A stretch of DNA of 64,000 nt from Nemertoderma westbladi (taxonomy: Eukaryota > Xenacoelomorpha > Nemertodermatida > Nemertodermatidae). Numbering within the stretch: position 1 is the stretch's first letter; every line of letters begins with the position of its first letter. The stretch is from the NCBI GenBank assembly GCA_032718475.1, contig JAUCBJ010002985.1, forward strand, positions 37,533-101,532, written 5' to 3'. A program made the translations under genes and the position numbers. The notes under the pieces were generated by a model that searched no databases, had not been told where the DNA came from, and saw only the letters and a program-made list of their open reading frames with translations. Below are positions 1 to 9,227 of this stretch, in pieces.

Positions 1-60
1 TCCACCACGTTCCAGCTACGCGTATACGAGCATTAGTGATTATTATTATTACGCAATAAT
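1..60 (+). repeat. Inner end of element A left terminal inverted repeat
   Basis: The segment with CCACGTTCCAGCTACGCG and GTATACGAGCATTAGTGA matches the reverse complement of 62,735-62,785, at the inner edge of element B's right terminal repeat. The outer part of A's repeat is beyond the window start. Confidence 0.75.
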
Positions 61-161
61 TTTTGTTTAAACTGCATTTCCCTACCGGCTAATCAACCAA
101 TCAATAATCCGAATTTAGGCTATTTCTCAGTTTAAGACCTGTATTATTTTTGAAAATATCT

Positions 162-172
162 TATATATATAA
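162..172 (+). promoter_or_regulatory. Candidate TATA box upstream of the first element A gene
   Basis: TTATATATATAA lies about 95 bp before the ATG at 266. The same motif is kept in element B at 62,602-62,612 upstream of the homologous gene. Conservation in both copies is suggestive only, because the elements are nearly identical here. Confidence 0.35.
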
Positions 173-265
173 TCTCTTGCTTTAATCACAATTTATCATT
201 TGTAATGGTTTTAGTTTAAAAGTTTTTACTTTGTTTGTTTGATTTACAATAAAATAAATTAAATA

Positions 266-709
266 ATGTCTTCTGATTCCGATATGGTTATGCCAATAGT
301 AAGGCATTCATTTTTTGCAGAAGATGGTGAAGCCTATATTGTTATTGATTATACAATTTACCGTTGGGGAGATGATAAATATAAAATTGAGTTTTCTGAA
401 AAAGCCAGGAAAGTTTTAAGCTCAATTGATATTGATGCTTCTGATAATAGTATTCATCTCTTAGATTACAACCTGAAAGTTGAGCATGAGGGAAAATTAA
501 GCAACATCTTACTATTATCCATGATAGAGGGGTTAATTGTTATTACACAATACAACGAAGCTGGTGAAAAGTTTGAAATACAGCTAAATCGCCATAATCC
601 CTACGAAATTATGTCTTTCTTTATTGTAATGATTTCAAAAGAATCCTTTGTCGAAACTGAAGAATCAACAGATAATGTTGAATATGTTGATAATATCATT
701 GATTCTTGA
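266..709 (+). CDS. Acidic hypothetical protein of the Polinton left end (147 aa)
   Basis: Unrecognised protein, intact in both elements (B homologue 62,065-62,508, same length, few substitutions). It is acidic, especially in the last 20 residues (ETEESTDN), and its middle looks beta-rich and hydrophobic (ILLLSMIEGLIVITQY). No signal peptide, cysteine cluster or catalytic motif is visible. It is the outermost gene of the virion arm and has its own upstream TATA-like sequence, so it may be separately transcribed. Preservation in both copies argues that the frame is real; the role is unknown. Confidence 0.7.
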   Translation: MSSDSDMVMPIVRHSFFAEDGEAYIVIDYTIYRWGDDKYKIEFSEKARKVLSSIDIDASDNSIHLLDYNLKVEHEGKLSNILLLSMIEGLIVITQYNEAGEKFEIQLNRHNPYEIMSFFIVMISKESFVETEESTDNVEYVDNIIDS

Positions 710-871
710 CTTTTCCCCCTATATTATAAATATTTTATGATTATATATAAAATTTTGATGTTTTTAAATAATCGAAAATTGTAGTAGTATAACAGTATAC
801 CGTATAACAGATTTGTTTGTTGTTGTTGTGTATTGAGGTAATTATTTTCAATTTACTTTAAAATTTGGAAA

Positions 872-1325
872 ATGGATATTTTAAATGAAAAATGTCCAGT
901 TTGCTATTCTAAGTTATTGCAACAACATCAAGATTATTATAAATGTGAAAATAAACATGCAACTTGCGTACAATGTATTGTACAATATTCCGAAATGAAT
1001 AATTATTGTTCTAAAATTTGTCCTATTTGTCGCGCACCCATATCTAAGTTTAATATAAAGTTGGCAAGATACCAACCCTATTATTGGAAAGAGCTTCGCA
1101 ATATAACTTATATTTCTGCGGAAAGTAATGATCCAGGAGATTTATTTACAATATTGGAGAATATTTTTTATAGAAATGTAGTACGACGGTGTTGCTACTA
1201 TATTCCTTATTTTTTTTAGCAGCGAACATAAAAAAATCATTAGCGCGAAATTCTCGGGAAGTGATTTCCAAACCGCCGATGTTACCTATCATTATTTCGC
1301 GTATAAAGATGCTCACCATGCTTGA
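872..1325 (+). pseudogene. RING-type zinc-finger protein, frameshifted near its C-terminus
   Basis: The N-terminus carries a compact RING-like cysteine/histidine series (CPVC..., CENKHATCVQC, then CPICRAPI, residues about 8-55). RING domains of this type usually act as E3 ubiquitin ligases, and several large DNA viruses encode them. The open frame stops at 1219. The element B copy (61,428-61,877) continues to 149 aa. The difference is a run of eight T around 1210, against seven in B, a +1 shift; the downstream homologous reading resumes and ends at 1325. Total length 454 nt fits one extra nucleotide. The RING part is complete, so a truncated protein could still fold. A real mutation and a homopolymer error cannot be told apart here. 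Confidence 0.75.
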
Positions 1326-1541
1326 AATTACATCAGTCTATACTATAATTGGAAATAGCACCTTTTGTTGCAGCGAGCGTCACATACTGTAGCGGCGTCA
1401 TATGTTAATTAAATATACAGTACTCTAATATTGTAGTTACCTCAATTATTGTTATATACATAGTAATGGTGATGGTTTATTGATATTGATATTTATATTA
1501 TATTATATTGTATTGTTGATATATCTTAATAATAATAATAA
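1326..1541 (+). promoter_or_regulatory. AT-rich intergenic leader ending in (AAT)n before the ATPase start
   Basis: Non-coding stretch with TATATACAGTA-like words and a run TTAATAATAATAATAA directly before the ATG at 1542. The same arrangement is present in element B. Similar AAT/ATT runs precede the genes at 4203, 45,598 and 46,859. Confidence 0.35.
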
Positions 1542-2222
1542 ATGGCTGACTTTAATTCAGGTCCATATAATTTAAACTTTCAAATGGGAACGAGTATGAT
1601 AATTTCTGGGCCATCTGGTTCTGGAAAGTCAACCTTTGTAAGCAATTTAATTAAACACAAGAATGGTTGTTTCAACGAAGCCCCCTTGCGAGTATTGTAT
1701 TGTTACAGGAGCAATCCCCCAACTATTCCGGGTATTACTCACCTTTACAAAGGTTTGCCAGAAAATATAGATAGTTTAGTGAATAGTCGAGATTTATTAA
1801 TTATAGATGATTTATTAACAGAAACTGAGTCCAGTACAGCTTTAACTGTATTGTTTACTAAGGTAGCTCATCATTCCAATATATTTATTTGTTTTATAAC
1901 GCAAAACATGTTTTACGGTGGGAAGCATAACCGCACAAGATCAATTAATAGCCATACTTTAGTATTAATGAAAAATCCGCGAGACAGTTTATCGGTTTTA
2001 AATTTCGCGAAGCAGATGTTACCAGGGCAGACCAAATTTTTAGTTGATTCCTATCAAGATGCGACAATTGAACCATTTTCGCATTTCTTAATTGATTTAC
2101 GACAGGAAACACCCGAACATTTAAGATTTAGATCGGATATATTTCGTAATCATAATTGTTACATTAAAAATTACATTGACTATAAAAGTAGCGAAAATAA
2201 TAATAATAATAATGATAAATAA
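1542..2222 (+). CDS. FtsK/HerA-type (A32-like) genome-packaging ATPase
   Basis: 226-aa P-loop ATPase of the family that packages DNA into capsids of Polintons, virophages and large DNA viruses. Walker A is GPSGSGKST (residues 23-31). Walker B is LLIIDD (85-90). A TQN motif at 120-122 in a hydrophobic strand fits the sensor position of A32-like ATPases. Length is normal for the compact Polinton version. The C-terminus is an Asn-rich tail (SSENNNNNNDK). The start is the ATG after an (AAT)n run and is shared with element B. This copy is intact; the B copy is frameshifted. It sits at the head of the virion module with the small virion-like proteins directly downstream. Confidence 0.9.
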   Translation: MADFNSGPYNLNFQMGTSMIISGPSGSGKSTFVSNLIKHKNGCFNEAPLRVLYCYRSNPPTIPGITHLYKGLPENIDSLVNSRDLLIIDDLLTETESSTALTVLFTKVAHHSNIFICFITQNMFYGGKHNRTRSINSHTLVLMKNPRDSLSVLNFAKQMLPGQTKFLVDSYQDATIEPFSHFLIDLRQETPEHLRFRSDIFRNHNCYIKNYIDYKSSENNNNNNDK

Positions 2223-2259
2223 TTAATATTTTGTAACAATTTTCAATAATGTTGCAACA

Positions 2260-2643
2260 ATGAATAGACTTGTGCAGAAATATCGTAACGAACTGGAATT
2301 TCTACGCAGCGCTACCCCTCAACAAAGAACTTATTTTATTAACCATACCGCGAGTAACGAATTAATACGGCTCATTGTAAATACTGCATTAAATGTTCTA
2401 AAAGGTAATGTACAATTGACCCCTCATTCATTTAGAAATATTCGCCGCTATAAGAAGGTATTGAAATCACTCAACCGTAAAACAAAAAATATATCAAGTT
2501 ACAGAAAAAAGTTAAGCAATCAATCTGGAGGCATACTACCGTTTCTAATACCCTTACTCGGCATTGGTGCGAAATTCGCCGCGAGTGCCGGTGCCGCCGC
2601 TGCTGGAGCAGCTATTGCGAAAAAAATTAACCGCGGACGGTAA
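2260..2643 (+). CDS. Small virion-like protein with Gly/Ala-rich hydrophobic C-terminus (pX/pVI-like)
   Basis: 127 aa. The N-terminal 85 residues are helical-looking and basic. The last 35 hold a hydrophobic Gly/Ala/Pro segment (GGILPFLIPLLGIGAKFA, then an Ala-rich stretch) ending in KKINRGR. This GG-LP-LIPL motif before a glycine/alanine-rich helix and basic end is typical of small Polinton and adenovirus-like virion peptides, thought to touch DNA or membranes. I recognise the pattern rather than a named family. Element B has the same gene (60,100-60,482) with a one-nucleotide loss. It lies 37 nt after the ATPase and 2 nt before the next small ORF. Confidence 0.65.
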   Translation: MNRLVQKYRNELEFLRSATPQQRTYFINHTASNELIRLIVNTALNVLKGNVQLTPHSFRNIRRYKKVLKSLNRKTKNISSYRKKLSNQSGGILPFLIPLLGIGAKFAASAGAAAAGAAIAKKINRGR

Positions 2644-2645
2644 TA

Positions 2646-2816
2646 ATGGTTAAAACAGGAGTAACATTTAGAAAATTATATTTAGTATCGAGTAAACCGT
2701 TAGCTACTGATTTAAAACCTCAAGATATACCTAGAGTAAATACTACAAAAAGAAAACCCTTTAAAACATCAACTTCAAAGAAAATAATTAAAAAATTTCA
2801 GTTGTTCTTACGGTGA
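2646..2816 (+). CDS. Small basic protein, 56 aa
   Basis: Short frame starting 2 nt after the preceding stop. It encodes a strongly basic protein (KRKPFKTSTSKKIIKK near the C-terminus). The frame is preserved with identical length (171 nt) in element B at 59,927-60,097, including compensated substitutions in A-rich stretches, which supports a real gene. It lies between the pX-like gene and the integrase. Function unknown; the charge would suit a DNA-binding or virion-core role, which is inference. Confidence 0.55.
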   Translation: MVKTGVTFRKLYLVSSKPLATDLKPQDIPRVNTTKRKPFKTSTSKKIIKKFQLFLR

Positions 2817-2867
2817 TGCCCTTTATAAGAGATTTGAATATACATATTACTTGTGGTTGTCGAAAAG

Positions 2868-3956
2868 ATGCCACGCAAGATGAAACCGATTTTAAGCCGA
2901 AGCTTAGACAAAAAACTGTTAAGAATTTATTTAGATCCTTCATCCCCCGCGGGACTTGCAAGTGTTGCAAAATTAGCAAAAGCTGCAAACATCAAACCAG
3001 CACAAGCCCAGAAATGGCTGAGCGGGCAAAAGACATACACCCTTCACGCTCCACGTAGACATCATTATCCAACATCTAAAATATTTACGGGAGGCTTAAA
3101 AGATATATATATGATAGATCTGGTGGATATGCAGCAATATAAATCGCAAAATAATAATTATAACTATATATTAACATGTATTGATGCCTTTAGCAGGCTT
3201 GCTTTTGCCTATGGTATGAAAACAAAAAAGGGTATTGAAATTATTAGTATATTGCAAAAAATATTTCAGAAAGGAAAACCAAACAGAATCGCGACTGATC
3301 AAGGTTCTGAGTTTCTAAATAAATCTGTAAGGAAATATTTAGATACGTTAGGTATACAGTATTACGTAATGTACTCTGTGAATAAGGCGGCTATTGTCGA
3401 GAGATTCAATAGAACATTAAAAACAAAGATGTTCAAAATTTTTACGCAACGGGGAAATAATATTTGGATAAAAATTTTACCGAAGCTCATTTATGCTTAT
3501 AATAGGTCATATCATAGGACAATACAAATGACTCCCATTGAAGTTAATAAATTTAATGAAACTGAATTAATGAATAGATTATATGGGAAATATAGACAGA
3601 TTAATCATAAGAAAATAAAATTTAAAGTTGGAGATACAGTACGATTATCTATCGCTCGTACTGCTTTTGCTAAAGGCTATCGAGAACAATGGACACGTGA
3701 ATTATTTATTATTCATCGTGTCAGGTTGGATAGAGTACCAACGGTAATGTTCGATATTAAGGACAGCGCTAGAGCTATAATAAATGGCTCATTTTATTCT
3801 CACGAACTCCAAAAGGTCCACCCGAATAGTAATATTTATCTACCAATTGACAAAAATATTGGCAAACTTAAAGAACGTGTACGCAATGGGAAGAAAGAAT
3901 ATTTAGTCCGATTCATCGGATCCAAGAAACAGTCGTGGGTACAGCATATTCAATAA
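2868..3956 (+). CDS. Retroviral-type DDE integrase with C-terminal chromodomain-like segment
   Basis: 362 aa from the ATG at 2868; a GTG five codons upstream is also in frame. Polinton integrases insert the element and make the 6-bp target duplication. The RNase H-fold core shows D84 (YMIDLVDM), D144 (ATDQGSEF) and E178 (AIVERFNR), with 33 residues between the second Asp and the Glu. The N-terminus is short and basic and lacks an obvious HHCC zinc finger. An SH3-like segment (KFKVGDTVRLS) precedes a C-terminal EYLVRFIGSKKQSWV, a chromodomain signature. Several retroelement and Polinton integrases have such chromodomains, thought to read histone marks. This copy is open throughout; B's copy is frameshifted near the N-terminus. 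Confidence 0.92.
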   Translation: MPRKMKPILSRSLDKKLLRIYLDPSSPAGLASVAKLAKAANIKPAQAQKWLSGQKTYTLHAPRRHHYPTSKIFTGGLKDIYMIDLVDMQQYKSQNNNYNYILTCIDAFSRLAFAYGMKTKKGIEIISILQKIFQKGKPNRIATDQGSEFLNKSVRKYLDTLGIQYYVMYSVNKAAIVERFNRTLKTKMFKIFTQRGNNIWIKILPKLIYAYNRSYHRTIQMTPIEVNKFNETELMNRLYGKYRQINHKKIKFKVGDTVRLSIARTAFAKGYREQWTRELFIIHRVRLDRVPTVMFDIKDSARAIINGSFYSHELQKVHPNSNIYLPIDKNIGKLKERVRNGKKEYLVRFIGSKKQSWVQHIQ

Positions 3957-4202
3957 GCTTAGGTTTATACTGTATATTAATTCATTTTGGTCGCATATGA
4001 CCGTAATTAATCAATATTAACTCGAATGATATTACTATATCTATAGTTCATCCGCTTTAAATAAAGCCAGTAAAATATTGATCCCTCGCATATACTGTAG
4101 AAGATGCGACAATGAATGTGGTCACAGATGTCTATAATTTAACATTATACTGTACTGTATGTACAATGGAGTCAAGTAGAGAGAGCTTAAATAATAATAA
4201 TA

Positions 4203-5075
4203 ATGGCCACAGATACATATATCACTCTACTTTCAGATAGCTCATTAAACACTTACCCCAATAATAATCCTAGTGAGTTTACTGTTGATTTAGCCAAAGA
4301 ATTATATATTGGTCCAAACGCTAAAATTGGGCTTGCCGAGCTACAATACCAAGCAACATACAGTAATATTACGCTGCAAACTCAAATCTCGCTGTCAATC
4401 GGGGTAGATGCAAAAGATGCCAAATTATATAGTTTATTTCCTGGTATGCATAGCTCTATTCAAGTGATTATTGATGATATAAATAAACTGTTTAATTCTG
4501 AAGCGAAATATAGAGATTTCGAATTCATTTTTAATACAAATAATTCTAGAATTAAATTTAAATTTCCTAAAAAGTTGAAAAAAATACAATTAAGTCTACG
4601 TGGTGATTTAATACAAATTCTAGGCTTAAAACCGTTATTGGATCAGAATCATCCGGATATTCCGAATTGGGATATATACAGTACCACTACAGTAGATGAA
4701 TTAAGCAATATAGAACAGCCGATATTAATTTTAAATTATAGCGGACCAAAAATTTCGGAAATTGGCATTTTAGATTTTCCAGCTCCCACGAATATAACAC
4801 GTAATAAAGACACTATCTTTATATATACAGATATTATTAAGAGCTCATTTGTTGGTGACGCTTTAGCTCCGCTCTTAAGAACCTGCCCTTTAACGCAATT
4901 AAATCGAAAATATATTAATCACGAATACGAGAGCATTTGCTATTACCCATTGTTGAATAAAAAACTAAAAACAATCTTAATTACTTTACGTGACGGACAA
5001 GGTGAATTAATTAATTTTAGCGGAGGTCGCACTGTTATAACACTTAAGTTAATACGCGGTGGGGATGATGGATGA
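4203..5075 (+). CDS. Conserved Polinton structural-type protein (290 aa), 'YITLLSDSS' family
   Basis: Starts with DTYITLLSDSSLNTYPNNNPSEF, then a 'GLAELQYQATYSN' stretch. This N-terminal pattern (Y-x-x-L-x-S-x-S ... F-x-x-x-L ... W/I-x-x-G-L-x-E/S) recurs in Polinton proteins of many animals, generally taken as virion or attachment components without a firm function. No transmembrane segment or catalytic motif is seen. It is intact in both elements (57,645-58,520 in B, about 96% identical by eye). An (AAT)n run directly precedes the ATG. Its last codons overlap the start of the next gene, which encodes a paralogous N-terminus. Confidence 0.7.
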   Translation: MATDTYITLLSDSSLNTYPNNNPSEFTVDLAKELYIGPNAKIGLAELQYQATYSNITLQTQISLSIGVDAKDAKLYSLFPGMHSSIQVIIDDINKLFNSEAKYRDFEFIFNTNNSRIKFKFPKKLKKIQLSLRGDLIQILGLKPLLDQNHPDIPNWDIYSTTTVDELSNIEQPILILNYSGPKISEIGILDFPAPTNITRNKDTIFIYTDIIKSSFVGDALAPLLRTCPLTQLNRKYINHEYESICYYPLLNKKLKTILITLRDGQGELINFSGGRTVITLKLIRGGDDG

Positions 5076-5915
5076 ATTCTACGTTAGACTACTGAGTAAC
5101 TCCTGTCCAATTGATTTTCCCCGCAATAGCGCTAGTAATTATCAGATCAATTTCCATGGCGCCTTACCTATAAACCCAAACGAAAACTGGGTGGTAGGTA
5201 TAAAAAGTATATTTTACTTAGCAACGTTGCATGTATAACCATGTAACAATGTAGAGAATGTTATTTTATTAAAAAAGGGAAAAAAAATTTTGAGGATACA
5301 CTTCCATCCGGTTTGTTCTACAGTATCAATGACATTATAGAGTATTTTAACACTGGGGCGTTGAAAGATAAATTACAAATAGTTGAAAATACTCAGCAAA
5401 ATAGATTGCAATTTATTTTAGGGAAAACTGTGCGAGAGTTATTTATAGGTCAACAATTAGCCTATTATTTTGGAATTACTGAAAATAATCTCGGCGCGAA
5501 TTTAAATCCAAATTTTAAAATTATTTTGAAAACGAAAAATAATATAAAGGGTTATTTAATAAAGGTTATCGGAAATGGAGAAAAAGCTTACCAGATGGTA
5601 TTTTTATGCCCTCAACCACCCAATTCTATTCCAGAACCTAAGTCGAACATGTACGTGACTACTAATATAATTGAAAATCAATATATTAATGACTTTGGTT
5701 TAGCTTTACTTCGTCGTGTTGCGATACCTGATGACGTGAAATATGGTAGCGTAATAAATAAAGAATTTGTCAAGGATACAATTCATTATATCCCTGTAAA
5801 AAAATCATATAAGATAACATACATTTATATTGAAATAACAGACAAAGAAGGAAAAGACTTGAATTTTGAATACGGGACAACATCTATTACATTACACTTT
5901 AAACGAATAAATTAA
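5068..5915 (+). pseudogene. Paralogous Polinton structural-type protein, broken ('FYVRLLSNS' family)
   Basis: The ATG at 5068 lies inside the end of the preceding gene. The first frame (DEFYVRLLSNSC...) ends at a TAA at 5236-5238. The homologous reading resumes in another frame and runs as a 200-aa open stretch to 5915. Two lesions separate the parts: indels near 5226-5240 relative to element B, and an A6-GGG-A8 tract at about 5271-5287 where seven A would keep frame. Element B has A8 at the first run. The N-terminus is clearly related to the neighbouring 290-aa protein, so this is a tandem paralogue. The function is unknown and may be virion-related. Confidence 0.65.
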
Positions 5916-5916
5916 A

Positions 5917-6477
5917 ATGGATTCTGATTTATTTCAAAGATACAGTAAACCTCAATATGGTGGTGCAGACTCTAATCTTGCTATTTTTAAAGGTGGTAGA
6001 AGTACGAGAGGCTCGACGCAAGTTCCTGTTTTTCGAGGTGGTTCATATATTGACCCTTACGGTCAACAAATTGGCGCATTTGGTCCAAACTTAAAACAAC
6101 GTCGTTTTCAATGTTATCCTAGAGGTATGAGGACAAATCAACACGGAGAAGGTATATTTACAGACGCTTTATCGACATTGAAAAAATTTGGTAAGCCATT
6201 AGCTAAAAAAGTTTTACAAAAAGCTTTACCATTTACCACAAAATTTATGAGACAACACGTAATACCAAAAGGTAAGCGGGTCTTACATCAGCAGGCTAAT
6301 ACGGTTATTAATAAAGCATTAAATAAAATGAAACCGTCAACAAGGTCAGTTGTAGAAAAAGTTTATAGAGATTTAAAGCGACCCGCTAGACCAATGTCTA
6401 TGAACATACATCATCGACGTAGTAAAAAGAGAAATATAAAAGGCAAACTGAAACACTGCGAAAAAAGTATTTTTTAA
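5917..6477 (+). CDS. Gly-rich basic virion-core-like protein (pX-like)
   Basis: 186 aa, starting 1 nt after the preceding stop. The N-terminal half is glycine/arginine rich with a PVFRGGSYIDPYGQQIGAFG motif. The second half is strongly basic (KKFGKPLAKK, HHRRSKKRNIKGK). A 'GG...PVFRG...GxG...' start followed by a basic helical region is characteristic of a small Polinton/adintovirus virion protein compared with adenovirus core or cement peptides. Placement directly before the capsid gene agrees. Element B's copy is split by a SINE. High positive charge suggests DNA or membrane contact inside particles (inference). Confidence 0.65.
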   Translation: MDSDLFQRYSKPQYGGADSNLAIFKGGRSTRGSTQVPVFRGGSYIDPYGQQIGAFGPNLKQRRFQCYPRGMRTNQHGEGIFTDALSTLKKFGKPLAKKVLQKALPFTTKFMRQHVIPKGKRVLHQQANTVINKALNKMKPSTRSVVEKVYRDLKRPARPMSMNIHHRRSKKRNIKGKLKHCEKSIF

Positions 6478-6479
6478 TA

Positions 6480-7730
6480 ATGTCAATTATTAAGGAATTA
6501 GATTTATTTTCTACATAGACTGAATTTAAAGCAAAGCATTATGAAACAATTTACCCTGTATCTAATCTCAGAAGTGAGTCTAGGGAAGTCATGTTCCTTG
6601 TACCGAGATCCAATGAATTCTATACAAAACTGCAAGATGCGTTATTAATTATAAAATGTACTGTACGGTGGGATAGACGACTTGAAAATTCCCATATATA
6701 TATGCTGAATTACCCCGCTGAAACTATGTGGAGTGATATTAAAATAGACCTTAATGAGAAGCAGGTTGAAAATAGCAATAACCATTATTTCTACAAGTCG
6801 TACTTATCCAATTTATTATTTACAACTTACGAGGATAAAAATGGGCTACTGGGTGCGGGTGGCTTTCATCAGCCTTTATCTGAACACGGAAATGAAATTG
6901 ATCCCGACGCGCATCCTATTGGCGATGCCTTTAGTAAACAAATGCAATTTGTAAGTGGATTGACGATTGATTTTGATACTGAAAGCAAAATAATACAACC
7001 CAGGTATGATTTAAGAATGCATTTTAGAAAAGTATCAAATTCGTTTATTTTTAAAATCACTCCAAACGCAAACGCGGTGAGAAATCTTCGGCTAGAATTA
7101 GATGAAATAAAGATCCTAATCCCTAGAATGGAGGTTAATCCGGTAATAGAAAGCAGTCACCTAAAAGGTTTAGAGAGTTACGATATTGAATATCAATTCC
7201 AAAAAAAGGAGGTTACAACATTTACTATTCCCCCTCAAACCACAAATTACACCCAAACAAGCATATTTGATGGTAAAAAACCCAAATTAGTTATTATCGG
7301 CTTCATAACAAATAACGCTTATTCGGGAGAATTAATTAGCAATCCCTTGAAATTTGAACATTTTAACCTTAGACGCGCGGAACTGATTGTAGACGGTCTT
7401 CCAGTAGGTAGTGTAATATACGAGCCTAATTTTACAGATGGAACATATATTTTTGAGTATACTCAATTAATGAAGAACATTAATACATATATTAACGGTT
7501 ATGGAGGTAATAATATAGACCATGAAACCTACTTAGGTAATTGCCCCCTCCTATCCTGGGACTTAACCGCCGACGGCTATGTTAGAGATCCGCAACCGTC
7601 GATATATACTAACGGCCAATTAAAATTAAGATTTGCCGAACCGTTGGTTGAAACCATAAATGTAATTGTTTTTAATATTTATGATCAATCATTAAGTTTA
7701 AATAGCAGGAAAGAAATACATATCGATTAA
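6480..7730 (+). pseudogene. Major capsid protein (double jelly-roll hexon), early in-frame stop
   Basis: 416 codons from the ATG at 6480 to 7730. The C-terminal part shows the capsid signature of Polintons: KPKLVIIGFITNNAYSG, then NPLKFEHFNLRRAELIVDG and RFAEPLVETINVIVF. An internal PxxxFxxP-like beta region (FTIPPQTTNYTQTSIFDG) also fits. It would build the icosahedral shell. Codon 13 is TAG (6516-6518), next to a 9-bp in-frame loss relative to element B. An ATG at 6591, where B has ACG, opens a 379-aa frame lacking about 37 N-terminal residues. Whether that would assemble is unknown. Confidence 0.85.
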
Positions 7731-7732
7731 GT

Positions 7733-8185
7733 ATGTTATCTACAGAGGACCTTGATATGTTTCCAGTGGGTGGTCACTATTTGGGCGCGTTTCCAGCTAA
7801 TAAATTACCTAAATTTGATAATAATAAGCGGAGAGATTATGGGTTAATAGTAAATACCGATAAAGAGCATCTACCCGGGATTCATTGGATTGCAATATAT
7901 ATACGAGATAATGAGGCTGAATTATTTGATTCATTCGGATCAAAATATCCAAACAGATGCATCGAAAAATGGCTTGAGAAAAATTCCGCAAGATGGCGTA
8001 CTACTCGCAAACAATTTCAAGACCCAAGGAGGACCACATGCGGTCTATACTGTCTTTATTACTTGGTAAATCGAATTCACACAAACTATCCAATGAGTGC
8101 GTTTACAAATAATGTGGAAATAAATGAAATAATATTATATAAATGGCTTGTTAATTATTATAAAATAAACCAACAAGCGTTGTAA
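7733..8185 (+). CDS. Adenain/Ulp1-type cysteine protease (capsid maturation)
   Basis: 150 aa, starting 2 nt after the capsid gene. The catalytic set is visible: H51 (GIHWIAIY), D66 (ELFDSFG), Q96 (QFQDP) and C103 (TTCGLYC). The Gln-to-Cys gap of seven is the same as in adenovirus protease. Enzymes of this family cleave virion precursors during maturation, and Polintons carry them near the capsid genes. The length is short but complete for the Polinton version. All key residues are present here, unlike in element B, where the Asp position is Asn. Confidence 0.9.
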   Translation: MLSTEDLDMFPVGGHYLGAFPANKLPKFDNNKRRDYGLIVNTDKEHLPGIHWIAIYIRDNEAELFDSFGSKYPNRCIEKWLEKNSARWRTTRKQFQDPRRTTCGLYCLYYLVNRIHTNYPMSAFTNNVEINEIILYKWLVNYYKINQQAL

Positions 8186-8216
8186 TTAATCATTTAGCTT
8201 TTGTTTATCAGTTAAA

Positions 8217-8819
8217 ATGGATAATATTATTTTTGTTGATTTTCAATATTATAAGATAGACAATAAAGAGTATCCGGTAGTATTTAAAGAATTTGCTATA
8301 TTCGATTCTAATTACACCAAAACTAATGTAAAGACGTTTTTAATTAAAGGCCCACCTAATATTAAGTTATCAGCTTTAGATGTAGCTCACGTAAACAATT
8401 TACGAGATATGACTTCTCATTTGCCCTGGGACTACGGTGACATTTCGCAAGATGACTTTAAAAAATACATGAAGAGACATTTAAAATATAAAAAAAATAT
8501 ACATGTATTTGGGTTGATGAAGCAGGCAATATTAGTTTCCCAACTCGATGTTCTCGCGCCAAATTCGGTGGAGAAATTGGGAATATATAAGCAATATCAT
8601 GATTATTTAACCCCTTGTCGCTTCCACGATCAATTTACTACAGTAGAAAATAAATGTGCGTTCCACTTAAACATAAGGGATAACTGTCTGCGATACTGCT
8701 CAGCAAAACGCGTTGGGGGGTATGAGATGCTACACTTTTTCATGAGAAAGCGTTTAACTGCGACTGATGATGATAAACAGAAAGAAATAACTGCAGTGGA
8801 AGATGTACTCATACAGTAG
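8217..8819 (+). CDS. Conserved Polinton protein of unknown function (200 aa)
   Basis: Starts MDNIIFVDFQYYKIDNKEYPVVFKE. This resembles an animal-wide Polinton-associated family beginning 'hhhDhQGF-x-x-x-F-hhKEhAhh', which suggests a first strand with an acidic residue as in RNase H/DEDD-like folds; that reading is tentative. The C-terminal part has His/Cys residues (CRFHDQF, CAFHLNIRDNCLRYC) that could bind metal. It is intact in B (53,605-54,210, about 92% identical by eye). It is the last gene of the plus-strand module and converges on the TBP-like/pPolB module of the other strand. Confidence 0.6.
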   Translation: MDNIIFVDFQYYKIDNKEYPVVFKEFAIFDSNYTKTNVKTFLIKGPPNIKLSALDVAHVNNLRDMTSHLPWDYGDISQDDFKKYMKRHLKYKKNIHVFGLMKQAILVSQLDVLAPNSVEKLGIYKQYHDYLTPCRFHDQFTTVENKCAFHLNIRDNCLRYCSAKRVGGYEMLHFFMRKRLTATDDDKQKEITAVEDVLIQ

Positions 8820-8858
8820 GTTTAACTGCGATGGAAGATGTACTCTTACAGTAGGTTT
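8789..8858 (+). repeat. 35-bp tandem duplication at the 3' end of the 200-aa gene
   Basis: Two copies (8789-8823, 8824-8858) of the segment with AACTGC, GGAAGATGTACTC and ACAGTAGGTTT. Element B has it once. The stop codon lies in the first copy, so the protein is unchanged. Confidence 0.8.
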
Positions 8859-9227
8859 ACTCTAAGCTTGTAATGTGATGGGATATAATATAATTTTATT
8901 TTGGTGATGATCTTGATGTTAATATAAAAATATAATAAAATATAATTTTTTTACAACAAGTTCTCTAAAAAAGAGTCAATTGCGCTAGGTTAACCATACA
9001 CATTTAACAATATGACGTAGACGTAACATGTACAGTAAGTATTCTCGATATCATTCTAATATAGATGTACTGGTATTGCGAAACATCCTATACATCGCAA
9101 ACTAATAACACATACAGTAGTTGACTAGTAATATTAGTCAGAAATGCAACATAAACTGTATAGGATGTAGTGTTAACCTGTTGGTACTGGTACTGATAAA
9201 TTCAATAATTTATTATAGGCCTAACCA

